Below the pieces are notes generated by a model. That model saw only the letters and a program-made list of their open reading frames with translations, did not search any database and had not been told where the DNA came from. A stretch of 64,000 nt of DNA from Siphonobacter sp. BAB-5405 (GTDB lineage: Bacteria > Bacteroidota > Bacteroidia > Cytophagales > Spirosomataceae), in assembly GCF_002872335.1 (NCBI RefSeq), contig NZ_NJAG01000007.1, positions 62,001-126,000 on the forward strand. The letters run 5' to 3'. Of the stretch, positions 44,834-52,570 are shown piece by piece. A program made the position numbers and the translations under genes. How positions within the stretch are numbered: position 1 is the stretch's first letter; each line of letters starts with the position of its first letter.

Positions 44834-46921
44834 ATGTCTCTTTTTCCTTTTCGAATGAAGTATTACAGGCTCAGCCTGAAGTGTTTCCTGTTGGTGTGGT
44901 GCTCCGTGTGGCACGCGGTGGCTTTTGCCCAAAGTAATCAGGTGAATGTGTTTCTGGGGTCTTCCGGCGATCATGGACAGCTATCCCCGGCGGCGACCTC
45001 TCCCTTTAGTCAGCTGAGTATTCTCCCGCTTACATTGCCGGGTACGCACACGGGCTACGAGTATCTGGCGAAGGACGTACTCGGTTTTACGCACAATCGC
45101 TTTGAAGGCGTGGGCTGTCAGGGCAGCGGTGGACTGCTGTTACTGAAACCATTTCTGGGTACGCAGGACGATGGCAAGCCCCTCCGCAAGGCTTCTGATG
45201 CCGCCCAACCCGGTCAGTACGCCATCTCGTTTACGAACGGCATACGTATGAAAGCGACCGTTCTACAGAATGAGGGCCAGTCCGAATACACCTTTCCCGA
45301 AGGTGCTAAAGGCTTTCGGCTCGATCTGGAGCATACCTTTAACCGGGCCTTCGTCGGCGAACAGCATACTCTGAACGGATCCCGGGTGTCGGGATGGATT
45401 CAGGCCAAAACAACCTGTCATGCGGGTACGTATACGATCTATTACGCCCTGGACCTTGGTACTGCCGCTACCTGGACGGAGGAATCCAACCACATCCTGA
45501 TCGCCCATTTGTCGCCCGCGACGCGTCAGGTTCCGGTACGGATGGCCTTTTCGGCGGTCGATCAGGCCTCCGCCGAACAACGCCTCCAGCAGGGAGCTAC
45601 GCAGACGTACGCGTCCCTTTTCCAGCAATCTACTGCCGCCTGGAACGACCTGCTGGGTACCGTTCAGGTGGAAGGCCCTAAGGATCGCACCTCGCTTTTC
45701 TACTCGTTACTATACCGAACCATGCAGTCGCCCTTCCGGATTTCGGAAGCCGATGGCCGTTTTCGGGGAACGGATGGAAAAATTCACGAAGCCACCAGCC
45801 CCCGGTACCACGGTTGGGCCATCTGGGATAACTACAAAACGCAGCTACCCCTGCTGGCTCTGCTGTATCCCGGCCTGTATCAGGACATTACGCATTCCAT
45901 TGCCAACCTCTACCGCTACGGCAAATACGATTTTGCGGGGCCGACCGAACCCGCCAACTCCGTGCGTACCGAGCACGCGGCGGTGGTCCTGCTGGATGCC
46001 GTCCGGAAAGGGTATACGCTGGATGTACCCGCTATCCGGCAGGCCCTGCTGGCGGATACGGCCCGTTTTGATTTTAGCAAGCCGGATAAATTCCTGGAAG
46101 CGTCCTACGATCTGTGGACGATGGGAAAACTCTTCGAGGGCCTGCACGAGAAACCCCTGTCCGAGCATTTCCTGCGTAAATCCCAGGGGTATCGCTCCTT
46201 GTGGGAGAAGGAATTCAAAGACCTGAGTAAGTCCGACGTGGACCGCATGTCGGCTCGCAGTATGTACCAGGGTACCATCCGGCAGTACCGCTGGTCGGTA
46301 CCCTTTGATGTTACGGGTCTGGTGCAGTTGGCGGGCGGCCGGAAGGCCTTTACGGAGCAACTCGACGACTTTTTTGATAATCAGTATTTCAACCGGGCCA
46401 ACGAACCCGATTTGCAGTCGCCGACGCTGTACTACGCCAGTGACAAACCCTGGAAGTACCAGCAGCTCGTGCAGCAACTGGCCGTTGATATGGTCGTGCA
46501 GTATTACTTTAATGATAACAGTCGCGGGATTGGAGCCCACATCGACCGCATTTACAAGAACGAACCCAAAGCCCTGGTACGCACGATGGATGACGATGCC
46601 GGAGCCATGTCGGGCTGGTTTGTACTGACGGCTCTGGGCATTCAGCAGCCGCTGGTGGGCGAACCCATCTATTACCTGAACGTTCCTTTATTCAGGAAAA
46701 TTACGATTCGGCTTCCCACGAAAAATCTGGAGATCAGCGTACCTAATTTTTCCAATCAACGGCGATACATCCAGCGGGTGACCCTGAACGGCAAAGATCT
46801 ACAGCGACTCTGGCTTACGCACGAGGAACTGAGCGGAGGGGGCAAACTGGTGATCGAAGCCAGCGATAAACCGACCACGTACGGAACGGGGAATATCTGG
46901 ATTTCGGGTAGTAAAAACTAA
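44834..46921 (+). CDS. GH92-type exo-acting glycosidase (alpha-mannosidase family)
   Basis: A 695-residue exported glycoside hydrolase. After a signal peptide (start at 44834, or at 44855: MKYYRLSLKCFLLVWCSVWH) come the GH92 beta domain (GYEYLAKDVLGFTHNRFEGV, then GCQGSGGLLLL) and the (alpha/alpha)6 barrel. The barrel has AIWDNYKTQLPLLAL, ANEPDLQSPTLYYAS and the base motif MDDDAGAMSGWFVLTALG. At the place where classical GH92 enzymes carry the catalytic acid Glu before GN/GxxxQY, this protein reads YQGTIRQYRW, so Gln replaces Glu. Gln is reported for members that cleave mannose-1-phosphate linkages. The assignment is by motif spacing only. It is a single gene with no SusC/SusD partner adjacent. 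Confidence 0.85.
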   Translation: MSLFPFRMKYYRLSLKCFLLVWCSVWHAVAFAQSNQVNVFLGSSGDHGQLSPAATSPFSQLSILPLTLPGTHTGYEYLAKDVLGFTHNRFEGVGCQGSGGLLLLKPFLGTQDDGKPLRKASDAAQPGQYAISFTNGIRMKATVLQNEGQSEYTFPEGAKGFRLDLEHTFNRAFVGEQHTLNGSRVSGWIQAKTTCHAGTYTIYYALDLGTAATWTEESNHILIAHLSPATRQVPVRMAFSAVDQASAEQRLQQGATQTYASLFQQSTAAWNDLLGTVQVEGPKDRTSLFYSLLYRTMQSPFRISEADGRFRGTDGKIHEATSPRYHGWAIWDNYKTQLPLLALLYPGLYQDITHSIANLYRYGKYDFAGPTEPANSVRTEHAAVVLLDAVRKGYTLDVPAIRQALLADTARFDFSKPDKFLEASYDLWTMGKLFEGLHEKPLSEHFLRKSQGYRSLWEKEFKDLSKSDVDRMSARSMYQGTIRQYRWSVPFDVTGLVQLAGGRKAFTEQLDDFFDNQYFNRANEPDLQSPTLYYASDKPWKYQQLVQQLAVDMVVQYYFNDNSRGIGAHIDRIYKNEPKALVRTMDDDAGAMSGWFVLTALGIQQPLVGEPIYYLNVPLFRKITIRLPTKNLEISVPNFSNQRRYIQRVTLNGKDLQRLWLTHEELSGGGKLVIEASDKPTTYGTGNIWISGSKN

Positions 46922-46951
46922 CCTTCGTTTTTTTAAACCGCTGGTTAACCC

Positions 46952-46990
46952 ACAAAAAAGCCCGCTTCAAGCTGAAGCGGGCTTTTTTGT
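46952..46990. terminator. Strong bidirectional terminator
   Basis: A perfect 18-bp stem (acaaaaaagcccgcttca and its complement) with a 3-nt loop, between convergent genes ending at 46921 and 47007. Confidence 0.92.
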
Positions 46991-47006
46991 AGTACTAGAA
47001 AAATTC

Positions 47007-47804
47007 CTATTTGTGTTGAAGACGTAAGGCCGAAAGAGCCTGCTTCAACGAAAGCGAAGCGTTTTTGCCGGCCTTGTATTTACCTTTAAACAACTGCTTC
47101 AAATCTTTCGCAGCTACGCGGCCACCGCTTGCAAAATCAAATGGAACGTATACGGCTACTAAACCCGCAGAATCGTCCACTAATAGACCCATGACTACTT
47201 TATCTGAAATGGCTACGTACAGCTCATTTTCACCTTCTTCAACATCATACCGCTCATAATAATAAGTAACGGCTTCCTGAGCGACTTGGTTAGTAACAGT
47301 CAAGAATAGAATCGAATTAATCAAGGCAGCGTTTTCAAACTGATACCCAACCCCTCTTAACTTTGCATTCTCTCCCTGATATTCTAAGGTGTTGTCCGTT
47401 TCCTGTACCAACGTTCGGGTTTCCTTAGCTTTCACCGTAGCTTTACTATTACCGAAATCCAATGCTGGTTCTTTCACGAATGAAGCTACATAGGGAATCA
47501 CCGTTACCTTACTTTCCACGCGATTTTTACCATCGGCGGACACCCCAGTAACGGTGGTTTCGCCAATGCGATTCCCCGTGAAAGTACCGTTTGCATCTAC
47601 CGTACCTACGGTTTCGTTGCTGGAAGTCCATTGGTACTGACTGGCCGTGAGCGTATTATTTCCCTGCGTTAATACAAACTGATGTTCTTCATCGAAGTGG
47701 ATTTGTAGTTGCGGCTGGTCGATCGAAACGGCCGGAGCTTCATCTTTTTTAGAGCAGGACGTAAAAACCCAAAGCAGGCTTACGATTAAGAAAAGGTGTT
47801 TCAT
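47007..47804 (-). CDS. Ig-like (BIG2) lipoprotein, paralogue A
   Basis: A 265-residue predicted lipoprotein. The signal MKHLFLIVSLLWVFTSC ends at Cys17. A BIG2-type Ig-like domain follows at about 25-110, with YQWTSSNETVGTVDANGTFT and IGETTVTGVSADGK, and then a 150-residue C-terminal part with no recognised motif. The start at 47804 puts the lipobox in place. It is clearly related to the gene 47937-48647. It lies between two terminators, so it is monocistronic. A structural or adhesion role is likely but not shown. Confidence 0.82.
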   Translation of the reverse strand: MKHLFLIVSLLWVFTSCSKKDEAPAVSIDQPQLQIHFDEEHQFVLTQGNNTLTASQYQWTSSNETVGTVDANGTFTGNRIGETTVTGVSADGKNRVESKVTVIPYVASFVKEPALDFGNSKATVKAKETRTLVQETDNTLEYQGENAKLRGVGYQFENAALINSILFLTVTNQVAQEAVTYYYERYDVEEGENELYVAISDKVVMGLLVDDSAGLVAVYVPFDFASGGRVAAKDLKQLFKGKYKAGKNASLSLKQALSALRLQHK

Positions 47805-47901
47805 GAAAGCAGATTTTTGCTGGATATGAGGTAAGTACGGAAATAGGTAGCGAGAATCCAAATAATAAGTTTTTGCCTGCCGCCCTATCTGTCAACATAA
47901 A

Positions 47902-47930
47902 AAAAGAAGGCCTGCCAGAAGCCTTCTTTT
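47902..47930 (-). terminator. Terminator after paralogue B
   Basis: A 10-bp stem (aaaagaaggc / gccttctttt) with a 9-nt loop, followed on the minus strand by a T run, seven bases beyond the stop at 47937. Confidence 0.85.
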
Positions 47931-47936
47931 CGTAGT

Positions 47937-48647
47937 CTATTTTTCACTGATGCTACTGCCGGGTAAACGGCCACCCTTGACATAGGGACTGTACTGCACC
48001 ATCAGGCCGTAATCATTGGTGTACTGATAGCGGATGGTCACTGTTTTTTCGTCAGTAAACACGCTGGCTCCGTTGGACTCTCCTACGTACTTATACCGCT
48101 CATCGAGGAAGCGGCTGCCTTCGTTGGCGATGTCCTGCGAATCCATCAGTAGTACGCTGGCTGAGCTGAGTTTGCCCGCCGTGAAGTTGTACCGGATCGC
48201 CCAGGTTTTACTGTTTTCGCCCTTAAAAGTCGTTACAGTGGCGGATTGCTCGCGTAATTCGCGGGTCTCTTTACTCTTAACCTGTTCTGGGGTCAGGTTA
48301 AAATCCGTTATGGGTTCGCGATAAAGCGTGCTGTACGGAACCACGGTCACCTTGCTGGTCCATTGCTTTTTCCCATCCTTCGAGCTTGCCGTAATGGTCG
48401 TTTCGCCAATTTGCTCGGCTTTAAAATCGCCATCGTATACGGTTCCTACGTACTCATTGCTTGAGGTCCAGCGATATTGACTGGCTTTCAACTCGCCCGT
48501 CCCCTGCTTCAATTTAAACTGGTATGTCTGATCGTAGTGTAATTCAAGCTGGTCCTGATCGAGCGTAATAGGCGGAGCATTGTCCTGATCCTTGCCGCAG
48601 GAACTTAGTACATACAGGCAAGTGATTCCAAGGAAAAGGTGTTTCAT
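47937..48647 (-). CDS. Ig-like (BIG2) lipoprotein, paralogue B
   Basis: A 236-residue lipoprotein paralogous to the neighbouring gene. The signal MKHLFLGITCLYVLSSC ends at Cys17. The BIG2 domain contains YRWTSSNEYVGTVYDGDFK and IGETTITASSKDGKKQW, nearly the same as paralogue A. The C-terminal half is far less alike and ends RLPGSSISEK. Both have SKETRELRE- or AKETRTLVQE-type segments after the Ig domain, so the homology runs beyond it. It is separated from A by a terminator. Confidence 0.82.
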   Translation of the reverse strand: MKHLFLGITCLYVLSSCGKDQDNAPPITLDQDQLELHYDQTYQFKLKQGTGELKASQYRWTSSNEYVGTVYDGDFKAEQIGETTITASSKDGKKQWTSKVTVVPYSTLYREPITDFNLTPEQVKSKETRELREQSATVTTFKGENSKTWAIRYNFTAGKLSSASVLLMDSQDIANEGSRFLDERYKYVGESNGASVFTDEKTVTIRYQYTNDYGLMVQYSPYVKGGRLPGSSISEK

Positions 48648-49360
48648 TCGAGAATAGATCTATAAAAGTTCTTCAAAGTTGGCAATTCCTTTTCACATCC
48701 CAAGCAGGTCGTTCAGGAGTCGGCTACCGCAGACGGTTGTCCAGGATAGGCCATTGTGGAAATTTCTTCGGTCCCTGCCAGGCTAATATCCTCAGGTCTA
48801 TCGCCGTACCGCCATACGGTCCTGATCGCTATCCTGGTCCTAATCAGCAACTTCCATGGTAAGGGTGGTGCGGGTTTTTCAGGAGCCTGCGTCCGGTAGC
48901 TGGAGTGAAGCAGAATTGGGAAATCCCTAGCAAACCGGACTGACAAGCCAGCTGTTCCGCCATAAGCGGAAAATCCGAAGTAAATGATTGCTTTCAGACG
49001 TAACCTGAGAAAAGAATACGGCTACTGCTCCCATCCGCAACAGGCTTTTAGTAATCGCATGAACTGTTCAGGGAAAATATCTTATTGTTGATCCTGCGTC
49101 CTGAGGTAAGGATCATAGCCCTATTTAAACTACGAAGGCGTACATACCCTAAACAAAAGAAAGTGGTCAATTTTTTGTACTGAATTCGATTTGCACAGAA
49201 AAAAAAGCTAGTTTAAATCCGTATTTGCAGAATATTATCATGATCAATTTTCATGTCATGGGAATTTATTTCCCTGTAATGGGATGTTTGTAGAAAAAAA
49301 GTCTCATTTACAGATCGGTTATTGCCCCATTCGTTAACATTTTATAATTGGTCCGGTCTT

Positions 49361-49380
49361 TTTGTAAAATATTTTACAAA
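49361..49380. promoter_or_regulatory. 20-bp perfect palindrome
   Basis: tttgtaaaatattttacaaa equals its own reverse complement. A second inverted repeat (taagtatt-gacg-aatactta, 49390-49409) follows ten bases later. They look like binding sites for dimeric regulators. Confidence 0.5.
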
Positions 49381-49420
49381 CAAGATCCGTAAGTATTGAC
49401 GAATACTTAAGACACTTGTG

Positions 49421-49456
49421 CCCTCGAGCATTGGCGGATGTTCGAGGGTTTTTTTT
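49421..49456 (+). terminator. Plus-strand terminator with no gene before it
   Basis: ccctcgagca pairs with tgttcgaggg (one G-T), followed by eight T. The nearest plus-strand gene upstream is tRNA-Arg or the GH92 gene, both with their own terminators, so it may end a small RNA. Confidence 0.75.
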
Positions 49457-49460
49457 GCCT

Positions 49461-49495
49461 TTTTGTGGCTCTACTTACCCGATTCGTAGATTTTG
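49461..49495 (+). promoter_or_regulatory. Candidate promoter of the large lipoprotein
   Basis: TTTTG at 49461-49465 and TAGATTTTG at 49487-49495 resemble the Bacteroidota elements (21-nt spacing, one extra T in the -7 box). It lies about 70 bp before the ATG at 49566. Confidence 0.35.
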
Positions 49496-49565
49496 TAGGT
49501 TTAGAATACTTTTTTAAAACCTGATTTGCGTCACCATCCATTTGAATCACGTTCCGCCAGACGTT

Positions 49566-51158
49566 ATGAAAAAGGTCTTTTATCGCCTCACTACACTGCT
49601 CAGCCTTGCCTTACTCGGCATTGGTTTCGGCTGCGAAAATCCCTTCGAAGGAATTGAATTTCAATTCAAGGATCCACTCACTCAGGCTACGCTTCACATT
49701 CAGTATACGGATGCGAGTGCTGGTTCCAGAATCAAAACACCCCCCAATTTGCAGGTAGCTGTGGTGGGTGAAGATGCCAATCGTGTTAAAAATCTAACCG
49801 GTGGAGAGCTCATCAAACCCAGTTCTGAAGGTTTCCTGGGTTTAGCCGTAGACCCTGATCAGTTACCCTCCAGCCAGAATCCGGTCACCGTGGCCGTATG
49901 GGCACAAGCCGATGGCTATCTCAGCAGACTTACGGAATGGCAGCTCAATACGCCCGATAATGTCAATACTACCGTTCCGCTGATTAGTGCCAGTCAGCCG
50001 CCAGCGGGGATAGCCGCCTCGCAGCAGGATCACAGTACAGGGGCTCATACGGTCCAAACGACGGCGATTAACGGAGCAAACGCCCAGTGGAGCTTACCGC
50101 AGAATACTTCCCTGAGTACCGTCGATGGACAGAATGCCCGGGGTGAAACCAAGACTACCCTCTACTACTATACGCCGCAGGTTGCAACGACGTATTTACC
50201 CAATCGTTCGCTCCGGTCCTTTAATGCGATTGGTCAGAATGGGCAAAAGCTTCCGGCGTTTTTGTTTCAGGGCCTGGTGTTCTTCCAGTTGGAAGGCTTT
50301 ACCCGGGAAGGGCAAGTCTTACGCCGTACGTCCGCTCCGACGGAAGTCACCGTGGCGATTCAGCCGAATCAGCGGCTACTCAATGGACAAGTCCCGAAAG
50401 AAGGCGATTTCCTCCCCTTCTGGATGTTTGATGTTACACGAAATGCCTGGGTGCAGCAGGCCTCCCTGCGACTCCAGCGAAACCCGCAGAATAATCAGCT
50501 ATTCATCAAAACCCAGCTTTCCCAGCTAACGCACTACGCATTAGCCGAAACCCAGGAAATCTGTGAAAACGGCCCAACGTTCCGATTCCAGACGAATCTT
50601 TCGGGGGTGGATATTCGCTACTACGCCCGGTTGGTTGATGCCGCTACCAATCAAACCGTTTACGAAACGTACGTGGACCTGAATAATGGTGCCCAGCGAA
50701 CGTTTTCGGGGATGATTCAGCGAACGGTGAAATTGCAGGTGTTCCGGGCCAATAACCACACGGGCGGGGATCAGAATACGCCCATTTATGTATCCGAAGC
50801 CGTTGACCTCTGCGATACCCGAACCATTACCGCTCCGATCAGTTTCGCAACGCCGCCTACCAAAGTATCACTCATCTTTGATGTTACCTGCCCGGAAGGA
50901 CGTCAGGTGGATGAAGCCAAACTACCCGCTGAATTGCGGATCCAGTATCAGATTGTGGGTACGGAAGACTGGGTAGACCTGATTACCATGACGCGTACGG
51001 TTCGGGCAGTGGCCTCCAATCGCCTGGAAATCGGCAAACGCTACCGCTTCCGGGCGACACCCAACCCCGCCATCGGCTGGCCCTTTACGCAAAAGGATAC
51101 TACGCTCAGACAAGCCGTATACCGATTAGACATCGAGTCAGATACGTTTTGTCGGTAG
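49566..51158 (+). CDS. Large lipoprotein of unknown function
   Basis: A 530-residue predicted lipoprotein that I do not recognise. The signal MKKVFYRLTTLLSLALLGIG ends at a Cys after GFG (lipobox), then ENPFEGIE. The mature protein is beta-rich with Thr/Gln/Asn content. It has segments like NPVTVAVWAQADGYLSRLTE (Ig/CarboxypepD-like) and VSLIFDVTCPEGRQVDEAKL near the end, with several Cys. It is probably a surface or periplasmic multi-domain protein. It is a single gene followed by two terminators. The ATG at 49566 is chosen because the lipoprotein signal starts there. Confidence 0.75.
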   Translation: MKKVFYRLTTLLSLALLGIGFGCENPFEGIEFQFKDPLTQATLHIQYTDASAGSRIKTPPNLQVAVVGEDANRVKNLTGGELIKPSSEGFLGLAVDPDQLPSSQNPVTVAVWAQADGYLSRLTEWQLNTPDNVNTTVPLISASQPPAGIAASQQDHSTGAHTVQTTAINGANAQWSLPQNTSLSTVDGQNARGETKTTLYYYTPQVATTYLPNRSLRSFNAIGQNGQKLPAFLFQGLVFFQLEGFTREGQVLRRTSAPTEVTVAIQPNQRLLNGQVPKEGDFLPFWMFDVTRNAWVQQASLRLQRNPQNNQLFIKTQLSQLTHYALAETQEICENGPTFRFQTNLSGVDIRYYARLVDAATNQTVYETYVDLNNGAQRTFSGMIQRTVKLQVFRANNHTGGDQNTPIYVSEAVDLCDTRTITAPISFATPPTKVSLIFDVTCPEGRQVDEAKLPAELRIQYQIVGTEDWVDLITMTRTVRAVASNRLEIGKRYRFRATPNPAIGWPFTQKDTTLRQAVYRLDIESDTFCR

Positions 51159-51222
51159 TTGTTGGAGGGGGTTAAGTAGGTTTGGGTAGGTTTCAAGTTT
51201 GATTGGTCTTGAATGGTTTGAG

Positions 51223-51270
51223 TACAAAAGGACATCCTAAAAGCCAAAACTTTTGAGATGTCCTTTTGTA
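51223..51270. terminator. First of two similar terminators
   Basis: A perfect 14-bp stem (tacaaaaggacatc / gatgtccttttgta) with a second short stem in the loop. Confidence 0.8.
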
Positions 51271-51331
51271 TGATTTAATGCTAACAGGGCCCAAACTTAA
51301 TCTAACCGACAACTATTAGCTACCAGCCACT

Positions 51332-51380
51332 AATAAAAAGACATCCTGAAAGCTCACAACTTCCGGGATGTCTTTTTATT
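51332..51380. terminator. Second of two similar terminators
   Basis: A perfect 15-bp stem (aataaaaagacatcc / ggatgtctttttatt). Stem and loop (catcctgaaag against catcctaaaag) resemble the hairpin about 110 bp upstream. It lies before the convergent RND adaptor stop. Confidence 0.8.
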
Positions 51381-51436
51381 ACTCAAACTTGAAACCATTC
51401 AAACCTCAAACCTGAATGAAACCCCTCAAACAACTC

Positions 51437-52570
51437 CTACTCCACCTGTACCGTCTGCCCGTCCCGAATTTCTTCGGAGGCTTTTCGTACCAGTACGTCT
51501 CCAGCTTTTACATTTCCGAATACTTCTACGAGACTGTCGAGGGTATTTCCAGTGTCTACGGTTACCCACTGGGCTTTGTCGCCATTCATTCGAATTACAA
51601 ATACTTTTTCCGAAGAAGTCACAACCGCGGTTCGCGGTACAAATAGCGTAGGCTGCGAGCGTTCGACGGGCAGTCGCACCTGAGCGTACATGCCCGCTTT
51701 CAGTTCGCCTTTCGTATTTGGAATGTCAAATTCAGCCATCATCGAACGCTGGGCGGCCTGTAGACTTTCGGCACTACGGGCCAGACTGCCTTTGAATACG
51801 CGTTCAGGAATGGCATTCACCGTAAAATCAACCGTACTCTTTTTACCCAGCTGATTGGCATACGCTTCAGGAATGGCTACCGTAAGTCGAAGCGTGCGAC
51901 TATCTTCCAGTACCAAGAGAGGCTTTCCGGCTTCCCCCGCTCCGACCAGGGCTCCGGGACTGATATTCCGTTCGATGATCACGCCATCGAAGGGAGCCGT
52001 CAGCGTCAGGTACTGTTTTAAATCCTGCTTACTTCGCAGATTGGCTTTTGATGCCTGCACGCTTTCCTGAGCGGATAGTACCAACGCACTGTCGGCCTCC
52101 ATTCGGGATTGAGCCTGATCGATTTCCTGCAAAGAAACCGCTCCTTCCATCCGGTTGGTTTCCAGTAATCGGCGATAGGTGAGCTTACTGGCCCGGTATT
52201 TCGATTGTTGCTGAATAAGATTGGCCTGCTGAGCCTGTACCTGAGCCTGGGCCTGATTGACCTCCGCCAGTACTTCCGGGGCTTCGAGTTGCACGAGTAC
52301 CTGCCCTTTGCGAACCCAGGTACCACGGTCTACGCCGACCTGACGGACGAAGCCTTTTACTTTGGCGTATAGATTTACCCGGTTCCAGGGCAGTAATTCG
52401 CCCGGTAGGGTTACTTCTTTACTGGGTTGCATTTCCCGTACCTGCGTGGATTCGAGCCGGGCGGGAGTGGCGGGTTTTGCTTCCGCTTTTTTTGTTTCAC
52501 TTCCGGCGGGACTACAAGCGTACACACTAGCCAGAGCCGGAATCAGCAGCCAATTGATTGAGGGTTTCAT
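51437..52570 (-). CDS. RND efflux periplasmic adaptor (membrane fusion protein)
   Basis: A 377-residue lipoprotein adaptor linking an RND pump to an outer-membrane channel. The signal (MKPSINWLLIPALASVYAC) ends at a lipobox Cys. The lipoyl-like domain (LYAKVKGFVRQVGVDRGTWV), a coiled hairpin rich in Gln/Ala (VNQAQAQVQAQQANLIQQQS) and the second half of the lipoyl domain (TLTAPFDGVIIERNISPGAL) are in the normal order. The ATG overlaps the pump stop by 4 bp. It is the last gene of a TolC-pump-adaptor operon, the reverse of the usual order. Confidence 0.93.
   Translation of the reverse strand: MKPSINWLLIPALASVYACSPAGSETKKAEAKPATPARLESTQVREMQPSKEVTLPGELLPWNRVNLYAKVKGFVRQVGVDRGTWVRKGQVLVQLEAPEVLAEVNQAQAQVQAQQANLIQQQSKYRASKLTYRRLLETNRMEGAVSLQEIDQAQSRMEADSALVLSAQESVQASKANLRSKQDLKQYLTLTAPFDGVIIERNISPGALVGAGEAGKPLLVLEDSRTLRLTVAIPEAYANQLGKKSTVDFTVNAIPERVFKGSLARSAESLQAAQRSMMAEFDIPNTKGELKAGMYAQVRLPVERSQPTLFVPRTAVVTSSEKVFVIRMNGDKAQWVTVDTGNTLDSLVEVFGNVKAGDVLVRKASEEIRDGQTVQVE

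Larger units (their letters stand above)
48648..49565. other. Long intergenic gap without a recognisable gene
   Basis: About 900 bp. 48648-49140 is GC-moderate and carries only a non-convincing frame (48713-48946, minus) with no recognisable domain. It may be a decayed gene. 49150-49380 is AT-rich. 49361-49456 contains two palindromes and a terminator, listed separately. The 3' part should hold the promoter of the large lipoprotein gene. Confidence 0.6.

Noticed and set aside
45845-46540. 231-codon antisense frame in the GH92 gene
   Set aside because: It is a shadow frame with no domain.
48713-48946. 77-codon minus-strand frame in the long gap
   Set aside because: Composition and sequence look random (many Pro, Arg, Thr), with no homology I can recognise and no terminator or promoter around it.
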